A stretch of 64,000 nt of DNA from CAWCKS01 sp963763485 (GCA_963763485.1 CAVXOW010000006.1:186001-250000), one strand, 5' to 3'; shown: positions 52,274 to 62,515, counted from the stretch's first letter. Numbers and translations: made by a program. The notes: generated by a model from the sequence alone, not told the origin.

Positions 52274-53107
52274 CTAGCCCGGCCATCCGAGGTCGGCGCC
52301 AGCGGGCATGTTGCGGACGACAACATCAATCGCTGCAATCTCGCCGTCGACGACCTTGAACAATTCCATCAGGAAGATGGAGCGCTCGTCCTGCGGCCGG
52401 TCCACCTGCTTGCCGTCGACGAGGAGTGAAAGCACGCGGCCGGGCGGAACATCGAACGCTGCGATCGCCCAGACCAGGCCGCGCTTTTCATCAACCAGCG
52501 GGTAGCGCCGATCGCGTGCGCGCTCGAGATAGCTGAAGATCTTCATTCCGTCGCGGCAGCCCCACGGCAACCCCACCCGGGGATTGTTCGTTGTCAGCAT
52601 GCCGTTCTCGATGCGCGTGCAACGATCCGCGATCGGCGCATTCGTTCCGTCCGAGGCTTCCACCGCATCGAAGTAAGCGCCGGCAATTTCGATCAACTTC
52701 TCGCGTGACAAATGCGTTGGTTCGATGCGGTCGAACAACGGGTCTGGATTTACAAGGCGATGCACCGCGAAAGCGTTGAAGTCTCCCTTGCGGGCAATCG
52801 TGGATTCGAGCTCCGAAATCCGCCCATTGGGCTCGACCTTGATCCGCAGTCCATAAATTCCGGTCGCGTCCCCCTCCTGGAATGTCGCGTGGCAACCGAC
52901 CTGCCCCGTTGCTTCATCGGCGAATTGCAATCGATACGACGTTGGCGAAATGCCTCGCCGCAATAGATGGTCGGTGCCGACATCACGGCCGTTTTCGGTG
53001 GCGCGAGCACGTGCCGACAGGATTTGGCTCAGATCACCGCCCTGGGATTGCGCCTGAACATAGCGATCAAGGGTCGCAAGCAGCGACAGGCGATCAACAA
53101 CCGTCAT
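52274..53107 (-). CDS. Hypothetical protein
   Basis: About 277 residues that I do not recognise with confidence. The composition is that of a soluble protein; the segments LLRRGISPTSYRLQFADEAT and AIADRCTRIENGMLTTNNPR-like (IADRCTRIENGMLTTNNPR) recall uncharacterised SnoaL/DUF8021-type proteins with a repeated fold. ATG 53107 (MTVVDRLSLL) is my choice; ATG 53158 and 53170 are upstream alternatives in the same frame and none has a strong ribosome-binding site. It converges on the MDR gene, with 10 bases between the stops. Confidence 0.6.
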   Translation of the reverse strand: MTVVDRLSLLATLDRYVQAQSQGGDLSQILSARARATENGRDVGTDHLLRRGISPTSYRLQFADEATGQVGCHATFQEGDATGIYGLRIKVEPNGRISELESTIARKGDFNAFAVHRLVNPDPLFDRIEPTHLSREKLIEIAGAYFDAVEASDGTNAPIADRCTRIENGMLTTNNPRVGLPWGCRDGMKIFSYLERARDRRYPLVDEKRGLVWAIAAFDVPPGRVLSLLVDGKQVDRPQDERSIFLMELFKVVDGEIAAIDVVVRNMPAGADLGWPG

Positions 53108-53264
53108 ATATCGGCCCCAAAACGAGACACATCCAGACAAGTTGCGAACCGTAGTCATTTGCAGGAGCATGACAAGCCGGCTTGTGGTTCACAGTGATTG
53201 ACCAAAATCAGCAGGCTGCTACACCGCCGCCGCACCACGGATCCCGCGCTCGGTCGAGACATCA

Positions 53265-54632
53265 ATGGCAGGCGTCAAGCAACAGGTTGCCGCGATATCG
53301 GTGATCGCTAGCGGCTCGATGGCGGCGTTGAAATTCGTGGTCGGTGTCTCGATCGGCAGTATCGCGCTGATCTCCGAAGCCCTGCACAGCCTGGTCGACT
53401 TCGGCGCGACGATCGTGACCTGGCTGGTGGTTCGCGTCTCTGACAAACCGGCCGACGAGGAACATCATTACGGGCACGGCAAGTTCGAGAGCCTGTCCGC
53501 GCTCGGCGTGGTCGCTGTGCTCTACATCCTTGCCGGCGGCATCCTGGTCGAGTCCTACAGCCGCCTGCGCGAGGGCGCCGTGCCACCGACGATCTCGGCA
53601 ATTCCGTTCGTGGTGCTGCTGGTCGACATCGCCGTCAATCTCTGGCGCGCCCGCGCGCTGCATCGGGCCGCACACGACACCCGTAGCCAGGCGCTGGAAG
53701 CCGACGCCCTGCACTTCTCGTCCGACGTCCTCGGATCCAGCGCGGTGATCGTCGGCCTTGCGCTCTCCGCCGCCGGCTTCCGTTGGGGTGATGCCGCCGC
53801 CGCAATCGCGGTCGCAATCGCGATCTCGTTCCTGGGCCTGAGACTGGCGCGCTCCACCGTCGAGACGCTGCTCGATCGCGCCCCGGACGGTGTCGCGGAC
53901 GAGGCTGCTGCGGCGATCCGCCTGGTGCCGGGCGTGATCGGGGTCGAGCGGGTCCGCGCTCGCACCGTCGGTCCGACGCATTTCATCGAAGCCGCGGTCA
54001 AGGTGCCACGGACCTATCCGATCGACCGTGTCGAGGACATCAAGCGTGCTGCACAGGCGGCGGTCAAGTCCGCCCTTGCCAAGTCCGACCTGACTTTCAC
54101 CGCCGTTCCGACTGTGCTTGACAACGAGACTGTGCGGGAGCGCATCATGGTCATCGCTCGCAATTCAGGCCTCGCGATCCACCACGTCACGGTGCACGAC
54201 CTCGACGACAAGCTCGCAGTCTCGATCGATCTCGAGGTCGACGCAGATATGTCGCTCGACCGGGCCCACGGCATCACCCATCGGCTTGAAGACGCAATCA
54301 AGGCCGAGTTCGGTGGCCAGATCGAGATCGACATCCACATCGAGCCGCTCGAACCGGAACTGCCGCACGGCGGAGACGCTCCTGCGGAGCGTGTCGACGC
54401 CGTGCAGCGCGCGCTGACCGGCATTGCAGCCTCGCTCGGTACCATGCACGACGTCCATAACGTGCGTGTGCGCGATACCGGCGCCGGCCGGGTCGTCAAC
54501 TTTCATTGCCGGGCCAGGCCCGATCTCAAGGTGAGCGGGGTGCATGCCGCGGTCGACGATATCGAGCGAGCGCTGCGTCGCGAGTTCACCGACATCAAGC
54601 GCGTGATCGGCCACGCCGAGCCGGATCGCTGA
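53265..54632 (+). CDS. Cation diffusion facilitator with three C-terminal domains
   Basis: Exports divalent metal by proton exchange. 455 residues; six helices occupy the first 200. Metal-site residues are visible: LISEALHSLVDFGATI (helix 2), EEHHYGHGKFESL (loop), and ALEADALHFSSDVLGSSAVI (helix 5, His-x3-Asp). After the membrane part, three ferredoxin-like blocks follow in tandem, at about 210-285 (VPGVIGVERVRARTVGPTHF), 290-370 (MVIARNSGLAIHHVTVHDLD) and 375-450 (GTMHDVHNVRVRDTGAGRVV), where most CDF proteins have one. The metal is unknown. It is preceded by a near-match to a FixK box that I do not accept. Confidence 0.9.
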   Translation: MAGVKQQVAAISVIASGSMAALKFVVGVSIGSIALISEALHSLVDFGATIVTWLVVRVSDKPADEEHHYGHGKFESLSALGVVAVLYILAGGILVESYSRLREGAVPPTISAIPFVVLLVDIAVNLWRARALHRAAHDTRSQALEADALHFSSDVLGSSAVIVGLALSAAGFRWGDAAAAIAVAIAISFLGLRLARSTVETLLDRAPDGVADEAAAAIRLVPGVIGVERVRARTVGPTHFIEAAVKVPRTYPIDRVEDIKRAAQAAVKSALAKSDLTFTAVPTVLDNETVRERIMVIARNSGLAIHHVTVHDLDDKLAVSIDLEVDADMSLDRAHGITHRLEDAIKAEFGGQIEIDIHIEPLEPELPHGGDAPAERVDAVQRALTGIAASLGTMHDVHNVRVRDTGAGRVVNFHCRARPDLKVSGVHAAVDDIERALRREFTDIKRVIGHAEPDR

Positions 54633-54824
54633 GATCGCGAGCGCCCCGTTCTCGTTTCGGACTCAAAAAATCGCGCATCGATTCTCTGGTGCGCAACTTT
54701 TTTCGCCGTTAACGAATTGTTGACTCTCGACAAATCGGCCAACGTCGATTTAAATCGCAATGATTCGAGTGATGCGGCGCATCCTTCGGGTCGAGGGTCG
54801 CGAAGACTTCCCGAGGGGACATAC

Positions 54825-57131
54825 ATGCCGCGCGCGCATGCAGTGGATGCGTGCGTCCAATCCGATTCGATCAAAGGATTGGCGCAATCGATCGCAAAAC
54901 CTGCATACCATCGTCTGCTCACCGCCGAACCGGTTCTGCGCCGTGCTGTCCCGATCCTGATCATCGCATTCCTCGCGACGATCTGCATCGGCGCATTCGT
55001 GCAAGTCCTCGATCAGAAGCGCCAGCAAGAGGCCTTCGCGCGACGCGACATCATTGCACTGGCCGATTTGCTCGCCGACCGGCTCGATCATATCGGCGCG
55101 CCGCAGGTCCCCGAGCGTCTGCAGGCCCTGCTCCCCAGTCTGGTTCCGCAATGGGGCGCGTTGCGCGGGCGACAGATCCTTGTCGTCGACGGCGACGGCC
55201 AGTTGCTGGCGCGCTCGCCGACCAATGTGCGGGTTCCGGAAAGCGGCCTGCTGTTCGACCTGTTCACCGCTCCGCCCGCTTCCACCGCAGTTCCACGCAA
55301 GGCCGTGCTCGAAATCGGGCTGCCTGACGGCACCGACGTCATCGGCACAATGCTCGCCGTAAAGTCACTGTCGGTCCACTTGATTGTCCTGCAGGACATG
55401 GCGGAGACCTCCTGGCCCTCGAACGCCCCGCTCTCGATCACGCTGTCGGCCACAACCGGCTTCGTCGTCTTGATCCTCGGCTTTGCCTTTCACTGGCAAT
55501 CGACCCGTGCGCGCGAAGGCGACTTCATCAATGATGCGGTGCGCGCCCGGATCGACACCGCGCTCAACCGCGGCCGCTGCGGGTTGTGGGACTGGGATTT
55601 GTCGCGCGGCCGCATCTTCTGGTCGCAATCGATGTTCACGATGCTTGGCCTCGACAACCGCAGCGACCTGCTCACCTTCGGCGAGGTCAGCGCGCTGGTG
55701 AAATCCGACGACATCGACCTGTTCGCCATCGCTAATGACCTGATTTCGGGCCAGATCGACCATTTCGACCAGATGTTCCGCATGCGTCACACCAACGGGC
55801 ACTGGATCTGGCTCCGGATGCGTTGCGAACTGACACGGCCCACCAACGACGCCAGCCCGCACCTGATCGGCATCGCGCTCGACGTGACCGAGCAGAAGAG
55901 CCTCGCGGAACGGAGCGCGGAGGCCGACCTGCGCCTGCGCGACGCCATCGAGACGATCCCCGAAGCGTTCGTGTTGTGGGACGCGGAGAACCGCCTCGTC
56001 TTGTGCAACACTCACTTCCAGCGGCTGCACAAGCTGCCGGATTCTGCAATCCAGCCCGGTACGTCATTCGAGACGGTGGTCGAGGTCGGCTCGATGCCGC
56101 AGATCCGGCCGCGCCTCACCGAGGACTCAAGTGCGACGCCCGGCGGACGCACCTTCGAGGCACAGCTTGAAGACGGTAACTGGCTCCACGTCAGCGAGCG
56201 TCGCACCAAGGACGGCGGTTATGTCTCGGTCGGGACCGACATCACGACGATCAAGAACCACGAACAGCGGCTGATCGAGAACGAAGCCAAGCTGCTGGCA
56301 ACGGTGACCGATCTCAAGCAATCTCAACACAAGCTGGAACGGCAAGCCCAGGAGCTCGCCGATCTCGCCCACAAATACGCCCTTGAGAAGAGCCGCGCCG
56401 AGGAAGCTAACCAGACCAAGTCACGCTTTCTCGCCAATATGAGCCACGAGCTGCGGACCCCGCTCAACGCCATCATCGGCTTCTCGGAAGTCATGAGCAG
56501 CGGCATGTTCGGCAGCCTGGGTTCGGACAAGTATCACGAGTATTGCAGAGACATCCTGACCAGCGGCCAGTATCTGCTTGACGTCATCAACGACATTCTC
56601 GACATGTCGAAGATCGAGGCGGGCCGCGTTAAGCTCGACCTCGAGCCGCTCGACCTTGCCAACACAGTCTCGGAATCGCTGCGCGTCGTGTCCGGCCGCG
56701 CCGAGAGCAAGAGGGTCAAGCTGAAAGCTGACTACGCCGACATGATTCCGCTGATCGCCGACCGCCGCGCGTTGAAGCAGATCACGATCAACTTGTTGTC
56801 CAATGCAGTGAAGTTCACGCCGGACGGCGGCACGGTGACAGTGCGCAGCCGCCGCCTTGAAAATTCCGTGATTCTGCTGATCGCCGACACCGGGATCGGC
56901 ATCGCGCCGCAATCACTGGCACGGTTGGGGCGTCCGTTCGAGCAGGTCGAGAGCCAGCTGTCGAAGACCTATCATGGTTCGGGGCTCGGGCTTGCAATAG
57001 CGAAATCACTGACCAAGCTGCAGGGCGGCTCGATGCGGTTGCGCTCGAAACTCGGCGCCGGCACCGTCGTGATGGTCACGTTGCCACGCGATCGGGCGAG
57101 GTTGGTCGCGAACATGTCGAGCGCGGCCTAA
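54825..57131 (+). CDS. PAS-domain membrane sensor histidine kinase
   Basis: Inner-membrane kinase of 768 residues. Two helices (about 40-62, VPILIIAFLATICIGAFVQV; about 205-225, TTGFVVLILGFAFHW) bracket a periplasmic sensor domain. PAS domains follow at about 245-360 and 375-480, then a coiled segment, the HisKA motif FLANMSHELRTPLNAIIGFS (His near 543), and the ATPase boxes NLLSNAVKFTPDGG, DTGIGIAPQS and GSGLGLAIAKSL. It resembles PleC/DivJ-type kinases of alphaproteobacteria but has no attached receiver. ATG 54825 (GAGGGG upstream) is preferred to the TTG at 54717. No partner regulator is adjacent. Confidence 0.9.
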   Translation: MPRAHAVDACVQSDSIKGLAQSIAKPAYHRLLTAEPVLRRAVPILIIAFLATICIGAFVQVLDQKRQQEAFARRDIIALADLLADRLDHIGAPQVPERLQALLPSLVPQWGALRGRQILVVDGDGQLLARSPTNVRVPESGLLFDLFTAPPASTAVPRKAVLEIGLPDGTDVIGTMLAVKSLSVHLIVLQDMAETSWPSNAPLSITLSATTGFVVLILGFAFHWQSTRAREGDFINDAVRARIDTALNRGRCGLWDWDLSRGRIFWSQSMFTMLGLDNRSDLLTFGEVSALVKSDDIDLFAIANDLISGQIDHFDQMFRMRHTNGHWIWLRMRCELTRPTNDASPHLIGIALDVTEQKSLAERSAEADLRLRDAIETIPEAFVLWDAENRLVLCNTHFQRLHKLPDSAIQPGTSFETVVEVGSMPQIRPRLTEDSSATPGGRTFEAQLEDGNWLHVSERRTKDGGYVSVGTDITTIKNHEQRLIENEAKLLATVTDLKQSQHKLERQAQELADLAHKYALEKSRAEEANQTKSRFLANMSHELRTPLNAIIGFSEVMSSGMFGSLGSDKYHEYCRDILTSGQYLLDVINDILDMSKIEAGRVKLDLEPLDLANTVSESLRVVSGRAESKRVKLKADYADMIPLIADRRALKQITINLLSNAVKFTPDGGTVTVRSRRLENSVILLIADTGIGIAPQSLARLGRPFEQVESQLSKTYHGSGLGLAIAKSLTKLQGGSMRLRSKLGAGTVVMVTLPRDRARLVANMSSAA

Positions 57132-57135
57132 CTGT

Positions 57136-60102
57136 TCACGAGGTCGCCCGCCTCGCCGGCCCGCCACCCAGCACCTTTGTGAAAATCCGCCGCACCTCGG
57201 CCTGAGTGTCCTTGACGCGAGCTTCCAGCGTCGAGAAGTCGGGTTCGTCGGCGGCCCGCGCAAGCAGGCTCATCAGGTCGGCGCCCGCCGTCTCGGGGCG
57301 AAATCGTTCGCTCAAGCACAGTCGCAGGATTTGTCCGAGATCCTGATAAAGGCGTGTCGCTGGCCTTAGCAGGTCGGCATCGCCCTGTGCCAGAAACCCA
57401 AGCCGGGTCGCGCTCTCCAGAACCGGCAGCGTCGAGTTTTCGAGGATGTCGGGATGATCGGCGGCGTGAACGAGCTGCAGGAACTGCGCAATGAACTCGA
57501 TGTCGATCATGCCACCGGCGGCGTATTTCAAATCCCAGATATCGCTCTCGCCCTTCTCGTCGGCGATGGCTTGGCGCATCTCGAGCACGTCGTTCGCAAT
57601 AAGCTCGTGTTCGCGCGGACGCGTCAGCACATCGCCAATGATCGCCTCGATCTTCTCGGCAAGACCTGACGGACCGGAAATGACGCGCGCGCGCGTCAGC
57701 GCCATGTGCTCCCAGGTCCACGCCTCCTTCTCCTGATAGTGGGCAAACGCATCGAGCCGGGTCGCGACCGGCCCGGAGCGACCCGACGGCCGCAGCCGCA
57801 TGTCGATGTCGTAAAGCACGCCGTAGTTGGTACGGGCGGTAAATGCGCCGATCAAGCGTTGCGTCAGTCGCGCGAAGTATTGCGCGCCTTGCAGCGACTT
57901 CGCACCGTTCGAATCGGGATGATCGTGATCGAAGTCGTAGATCAGGATCAGGTCGAGGTCGGACGATGCCGTCATCTCGCGGCTGCCAAGTCGACCCATC
58001 GCGAGAACCGCGGTCCGCTGGTCCTTGATCTCGCCGTGCTGCGCGACAAATTGGTCGAGCACGAGGCGATGGATCGCGCGCACAATGCCTTCCGCGACAT
58101 CCGCGAATGCGGCACCGGCGAGGTGCGCCGAAACGGTGCCCGACAGGATACGCGTGCCGATCAGGAACAGACCTTCCTGTCCAAACATCCTGAGCCGATC
58201 GAGAAACTCCTCGTAAGTGGCGGCATCGGCCAGCACCGCCTGAAGCCGCTGCGCGATCTCGTCGCGCTTGGGCATTGCGCCAAAAAAGCGAGGATCGACA
58301 AGGCCGTCGACCACCTGCGGCTGGCGCGCGATCATCTCTCCGAGCCTTGGCGCCGCGCCGAGGATCAACGCCAGCAGCGAGACAAGGCTTCGGTTCTGAT
58401 GCAACAACGAAATCAACCGCCCGCCGCGCCGCAGCGATTGCAGGAAATGATCGAAATGCATCAGCGCCGCGTCGGGGCTCTCAGAATGGCCGAAGTCGGC
58501 GATCAATGCGGGGATCAAATCGGCCAGGCTGTTCCGTGTCGTCTCGGCGTGCAGGCTGCGATACGCGCCGGTGATCCAGTGCTTCAACATGTCGGCAGCG
58601 GCAAGCGGCTGCTGGAATCCAAGCCCCGCCAGTTGCGCGACCAGCGCGGGATCGTCGGGTCCGCGCACGAAATTCGGCACCGGCAGACCCGGCGCTCGCG
58701 CCGCCTCACCTTCGAACAGCTTGCTATAGTGAGTTTGCACCTGCTGCAGATGGCGCACCAGCTCACGGGCAAAGGCATCGCGATCGGCAAAGCCCAGGAA
58801 CCGCGCGAAGCGCGCCATTGCGTCGGCTTCTTCCGGTAGCGTGTGGGTCTGCTCATCGCCAATCATCTGTATTCGATGCTCGACCCGCCGGAGAAATTTG
58901 TAAGCAGCGACGAGGTCGTCGCGCACGTCGCGGGCGATCCAGCCGCCATCGGCCAACAGGTCGAGCGCGGCCAGCGTCGACCGGACGCGGAGTTCCGGAT
59001 GCCGACCACCGGCAATCAGCTGCTGCGTCTGCACGAAAAACTCGATCTCACGGATGCCGCCACGGCCCTGCTTGATGTTGTGGCCTTCCACCGCAATATC
59101 GCTGTGCCCGCGAAACGCGTGCATCTGCCGCTTCATCTCGTGAATGTCAGAGAGGGCAGCGAAGTCGAGGTGGCGACGCCAGACGAACGGCGCCATCTCG
59201 GCGAGAAGCTTGTCACCGGCCGCGACATCGCCGGCGCATGGTCGCGCCTTGATCATCGCAGCCCGCTCCCAGGTGCGGCCTTCGCGTTCATAGTAGCCGA
59301 GCGCGAACTCGGTCGACACCGCGACCGGCGTCGACGACGGATCGGGACGCAGCCGGAGGTCGACGCGAAACACGTAGCCGTCGCCGGTGCGCTGTTGCAG
59401 GACGCGCGAAATTCCTTGCGCGATGCGCACGAAGAATGTCTGCGGCTCGATGCCGTCCTTGAGCGCGCCGCTCTCGCGATCGAACAGCACGATCAGGTCG
59501 ATATCGCTCGAGTAATTCAGCTCGCCAGCACCCATCTTGCCCATCGCAAGCACGATCAGCCCGCAGCCAAGCTCGGGTTGGTTTGGGTCCGGCGCAAGCA
59601 GCCGGCCGCGCGCGGTCTCCTGCGCTAGCTGGAATCGGACGGCACATTGCACGGAAGCAACCGCAAGATCAGTCAGCGCCTCGGTCACCCTCATGATCGG
59701 CCAGACCTCGCCGATATCGCACAGCGCAATCAGCAGCGCGGCTTCGGCCTTGATGTTGCGCAACAACCGCATCAGGTCGCTCTCGTCTGCGGCGACCACG
59801 GCGGCGCTGCGAACATTGTCGATGAGATCGGCGAGATGGCGATCGGGGTCGCTCGTCAGAACGCGCTGCGCGCGCTCCGCGCTGCCGCGCAAGAGGTCGA
59901 ACAGATAGGGCGACGCATCGGCGACGCCGGCCACGATCGCTTGCGCAAGCGGATAGCGATCGATGATGGCCGCAATCGCTTCACGTTGCGGGCTTGCGAC
60001 ATCATCCAGCCATCGGGCGCGAACATTCGCATCGCCAGCTGCGACGGCGGCCGGCCCGCCGGCAAAGCGTGCGGCCAGCGGTATGGCCGCGGGCTCGGTC
60101 AT
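57136..60102 (-). CDS. glnE: Bifunctional glutamine synthetase adenylyltransferase / adenylyl-removing enzyme
   Basis: Attaches and removes AMP on glutamine synthetase in answer to nitrogen status signalled through PII. 988 residues with the two nucleotidyltransferase halves: GELNYSSDIDLIVLFDRESG near residue 195 (deadenylylating half) and SREMTASSDLDLILIYDFDH near 710 (adenylylating half). Each shows the Asp-x-Asp metal motif, and helical linkers lie between (GRGGIREIEFFVQTQQL). ATG 60102 overlaps the stop of the kinase gene by four bases (ATGA), so it is translated from the two-component transcript. Confidence 0.96.
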   Translation of the reverse strand: MTEPAAIPLAARFAGGPAAVAAGDANVRARWLDDVASPQREAIAAIIDRYPLAQAIVAGVADASPYLFDLLRGSAERAQRVLTSDPDRHLADLIDNVRSAAVVAADESDLMRLLRNIKAEAALLIALCDIGEVWPIMRVTEALTDLAVASVQCAVRFQLAQETARGRLLAPDPNQPELGCGLIVLAMGKMGAGELNYSSDIDLIVLFDRESGALKDGIEPQTFFVRIAQGISRVLQQRTGDGYVFRVDLRLRPDPSSTPVAVSTEFALGYYEREGRTWERAAMIKARPCAGDVAAGDKLLAEMAPFVWRRHLDFAALSDIHEMKRQMHAFRGHSDIAVEGHNIKQGRGGIREIEFFVQTQQLIAGGRHPELRVRSTLAALDLLADGGWIARDVRDDLVAAYKFLRRVEHRIQMIGDEQTHTLPEEADAMARFARFLGFADRDAFARELVRHLQQVQTHYSKLFEGEAARAPGLPVPNFVRGPDDPALVAQLAGLGFQQPLAAADMLKHWITGAYRSLHAETTRNSLADLIPALIADFGHSESPDAALMHFDHFLQSLRRGGRLISLLHQNRSLVSLLALILGAAPRLGEMIARQPQVVDGLVDPRFFGAMPKRDEIAQRLQAVLADAATYEEFLDRLRMFGQEGLFLIGTRILSGTVSAHLAGAAFADVAEGIVRAIHRLVLDQFVAQHGEIKDQRTAVLAMGRLGSREMTASSDLDLILIYDFDHDHPDSNGAKSLQGAQYFARLTQRLIGAFTARTNYGVLYDIDMRLRPSGRSGPVATRLDAFAHYQEKEAWTWEHMALTRARVISGPSGLAEKIEAIIGDVLTRPREHELIANDVLEMRQAIADEKGESDIWDLKYAAGGMIDIEFIAQFLQLVHAADHPDILENSTLPVLESATRLGFLAQGDADLLRPATRLYQDLGQILRLCLSERFRPETAGADLMSLLARAADEPDFSTLEARVKDTQAEVRRIFTKVLGGGPARRATS

Positions 60103-61553
60103 GCGGATGGTTTCTCCCCGCCCCGCAGCGGCAGAACGAGCGACGCGACCAAGCCCGGATTGTTGTCGCTGAGCCGGAGCTCGCCGCCATGCAGCGTCGC
60201 CACCGCGGCGGCCAGGCTCAAGCCGAGGCCGGAGCCCGGTTGGGTTCGGCTCGCCTCGAGCCGCACAAAGCGCTCGATGGCGCGGGCGCGTTCGGCCTCG
60301 GGAATGCCGGGGCCGTGATCGGCAACGCTGAGCATGACGTGACCGGGTTCGCTCCGCAACTCCACGGTGATGCAGCGGATCGACGGCGGCTCGGGCGGCA
60401 TGGGATCGCCGCCGGCCGGCTCAAGCACTTTCTTGGTCTCTTTGGCCGGCTCACCATATTTGATCGCGTTCTCGACCAGATTGGCAAGCGCCTGGCTGAT
60501 CAGCTCGCGATTGCCGTACATCGGCGCGCTCTGGGTGCGCACCACCAGCGTCAAACCCTTGTCCTCGGCGAGTGGTTCGTACAATTCCTGGATGCCTTGT
60601 GCGATCTCAGCAGCATCGAAATCGACCATGTCACCGCGAGCCTGACCAGATTCCGCGCGCGCAATCATCAGAAGCGCGTTGAAGGTTCGGATCAATCCAT
60701 CGGATTCCTCGATCGTACGCTCCAACGCGGCGCGGTAGTCCGCCTCGTTCCCTGATTTCGCCAGCGCCTGCTCGGCGCGATTGCGCAGCCGCGTCAGCGG
60801 TGTCTTCAGGTCATGGGCGATATTGTCCGACACCTCCTTCAGGCCGTTCATCAGCGCCTCGATGCGTTCCAGCATGGCGTTGAGATTGACGGCAAGACGG
60901 TCGAGCTCGTCGCCGCTGCGGCCAGTCGGCAACCGCTCGGAGAGGTCGCCGGCCATGATCCGCTGCGCGGTGCCGGTCATCGCATCGATGCGCACCAGCA
61001 CGCGGCGCGCGACGAAGATGCCACCGCCGAGCCCTAGCACCAGCACGATCAGGAACGACCACTGCGCCGCATTGGCGATCACACCGACGACGCGGCGGCG
61101 CTCGTCGAGGTCGCGCCCGACCAGCACGCGGAATCCGCCTGACATGATCGCAACCCGCACCAGTGCGCGATGGTCGGGCTCGCCCTGTTCGTCGAGCCGT
61201 TTATAGGTGATCTCCTCCCAGCCCGGCGCGTCGAGTGCGCCCGGTTGCAACGCGCCAACGTTGCCGGCGAGTTCCTGGCCGGTATCTGTCGTCACCAGAT
61301 AAAGATTGGCGCCCGGCCTGAGCGCTCGGTTCTCGATCGAAAAGATCAGGCCGCGCAGGCCGACGCGATTGTAGCGCTCTGTGAGTTCATTGATCTCAGC
61401 GTTGACGGTCTGGGTAATTTGTTCGGTGACAAGACGGCGGGTGTTCCAGGCGAAGTAGCCGAGCAAGAACAGCGCAAACAAAAGGAACAGGAAGAGATAG
61501 ACGAGCGTCAGCCGAAAGGCTGTCGTTCGGATGAGCTTACCGAAGGCCGTCAC
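60099..61553 (-). CDS. Two-component sensor histidine kinase
   Basis: 484-residue membrane kinase. Helix 1 is LTLVYLFLFLLFALFLLGYF and helix 2 WSFLIVLVLGLGGGIFVARR (about 165-185), enclosing a sensor domain of about 130 residues; a HAMP region follows. The phosphorylated His is in SDNIAHDLKTPLTRLRNRAE (about 243). The ATPase boxes are LANLVENAIKYG, VADHGPGIPEAE and GSGLGLSLAAAVATLHGG. It overlaps the response regulator gene upstream by 17 bases and glnE downstream by four, making one tight operon. The signal is unknown. Confidence 0.93.
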   Translation of the reverse strand: MTAFGKLIRTTAFRLTLVYLFLFLLFALFLLGYFAWNTRRLVTEQITQTVNAEINELTERYNRVGLRGLIFSIENRALRPGANLYLVTTDTGQELAGNVGALQPGALDAPGWEEITYKRLDEQGEPDHRALVRVAIMSGGFRVLVGRDLDERRRVVGVIANAAQWSFLIVLVLGLGGGIFVARRVLVRIDAMTGTAQRIMAGDLSERLPTGRSGDELDRLAVNLNAMLERIEALMNGLKEVSDNIAHDLKTPLTRLRNRAEQALAKSGNEADYRAALERTIEESDGLIRTFNALLMIARAESGQARGDMVDFDAAEIAQGIQELYEPLAEDKGLTLVVRTQSAPMYGNRELISQALANLVENAIKYGEPAKETKKVLEPAGGDPMPPEPPSIRCITVELRSEPGHVMLSVADHGPGIPEAERARAIERFVRLEASRTQPGSGLGLSLAAAVATLHGGELRLSDNNPGLVASLVLPLRGGEKPSA

Positions 61554-62217
61554 GGATCATGTATCCGGCGCCGCGAATCGTATGGAGCAGCGGGCGATCA
61601 AAACCCTTGTCGATCTTGGAACGCAGGCGCGAAATGTGGACGTCGATCACATTGGTCTGCGGATCAAAATGATAGTCCCAGACGTTCTCCAGCAGCATGG
61701 TGCGGGTGACGACCTGGCCCGCGTGCTTCATCAGATATTCGAGCAGGCGGAACTCGCGCGGCTGCAGCGTGATCTCGCCTTCGCCGCGCACCACCCGGTG
61801 CGACAGCCGGTCCAGCTCGAGATTGCCGACGCGGTAGATGGTTTCTTCCGCGGGCCCAACACTCCGCCGTGACAGCACCTCGACGCGCGCCAGCAATTCG
61901 GCGAAGGAATAAGGCTTCGGCAAATAGTCGTCGCCGCCGGCGCGCAGTCCCTTGACGCGGTCATCGACCTGACCAAGCGCGGACAGGATAAGGACCGGCG
62001 TATGATTGCCTTTGTCGCGCAACGCCCCGATCACTGACAGGCCGTCCCGCTTCGGCAGCATGCGGTCGACGATCAGCACGTCGTAGTCGCCGTTCGCCGC
62101 CAGCGACAGACCTTCCTCGCCATCGAAGGCCTGATCGGCAACATGGCCGACCTCGCGAAAGGCCTTCACAAGGTAGTCAGCGGAATCGCGATCGTCTTCT
62201 ATGACCAGCAGACGCAT
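61537..62217 (-). CDS. OmpR-family response regulator
   Basis: 226-residue transcription factor: receiver domain with the phosphorylated Asp at residue 51 (DVLIVDRMLPKRDG), acidic pocket VIEDD, Thr/Ser and Lys in LILSALGQ and YLPKPYSFAELLARVE. A winged-helix DNA-binding domain follows (LQPREFRLLEYLMKHAGQVV; NVIDVHISRLRSKIDKGF). ATG 62217 gives the canonical MRLLVIEDD start; the longer frame to 62250 is rejected. It pairs with the kinase at 60099. The nearby HtrA protease is often found beside such a pair in this group and may be a target. Confidence 0.94.
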   Translation of the reverse strand: MRLLVIEDDRDSADYLVKAFREVGHVADQAFDGEEGLSLAANGDYDVLIVDRMLPKRDGLSVIGALRDKGNHTPVLILSALGQVDDRVKGLRAGGDDYLPKPYSFAELLARVEVLSRRSVGPAEETIYRVGNLELDRLSHRVVRGEGEITLQPREFRLLEYLMKHAGQVVTRTMLLENVWDYHFDPQTNVIDVHISRLRSKIDKGFDRPLLHTIRGAGYMIRDGLR

Positions 62218-62323
62218 GTTGGAGGCCAACTCAATCAAGGCGCACGTCACTCCGCTTCAGGATGGCGAAACGAGCCGTACCGCGCAAGCCACGCGCGGAA
62301 CCCCGTCCGCCATGCTCACCCGG

Positions 62324-62366
62324 GAAAAAGAGACGGGCGGCAAAGCTTGGGGGATCTCTGCCGCCC
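62324..62366 (-). terminator. Terminator candidate downstream of the HtrA gene
   Basis: GGGCGGCA / TGCCGCCC arms (62359-62366 and 62335-62342), followed on the minus strand within six bases by a TTTTT run. It stands about 150 bases after the protease stop and just before the response regulator. Confidence 0.5.
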
Positions 62367-62515
62367 GCCACGCACCTTCCGGCGGAGGGGGGCTATATCC
62401 ACCGGAAGAGCAAGCGGTGGGGACGAGTTTTGGGCTCGCCCCCAGGGAAGGGACCGTCGGCGGGGGCGACATATGCCGGCGAGCCATTCCCAATTTATGA
62501 ACTCCCTGCCGCCAA

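Noticed and set aside
53198..53211. FixK-like sequence TTGACCAAAATCAG before the CDF gene
   Set aside because: The last base breaks the required CAA half-site, and the downstream gene has no link to oxygen control.
57706..58839. 377-codon plus-strand frame opposite glnE
   Set aside because: Shadow frame; the minus strand carries an unmistakable glnE.
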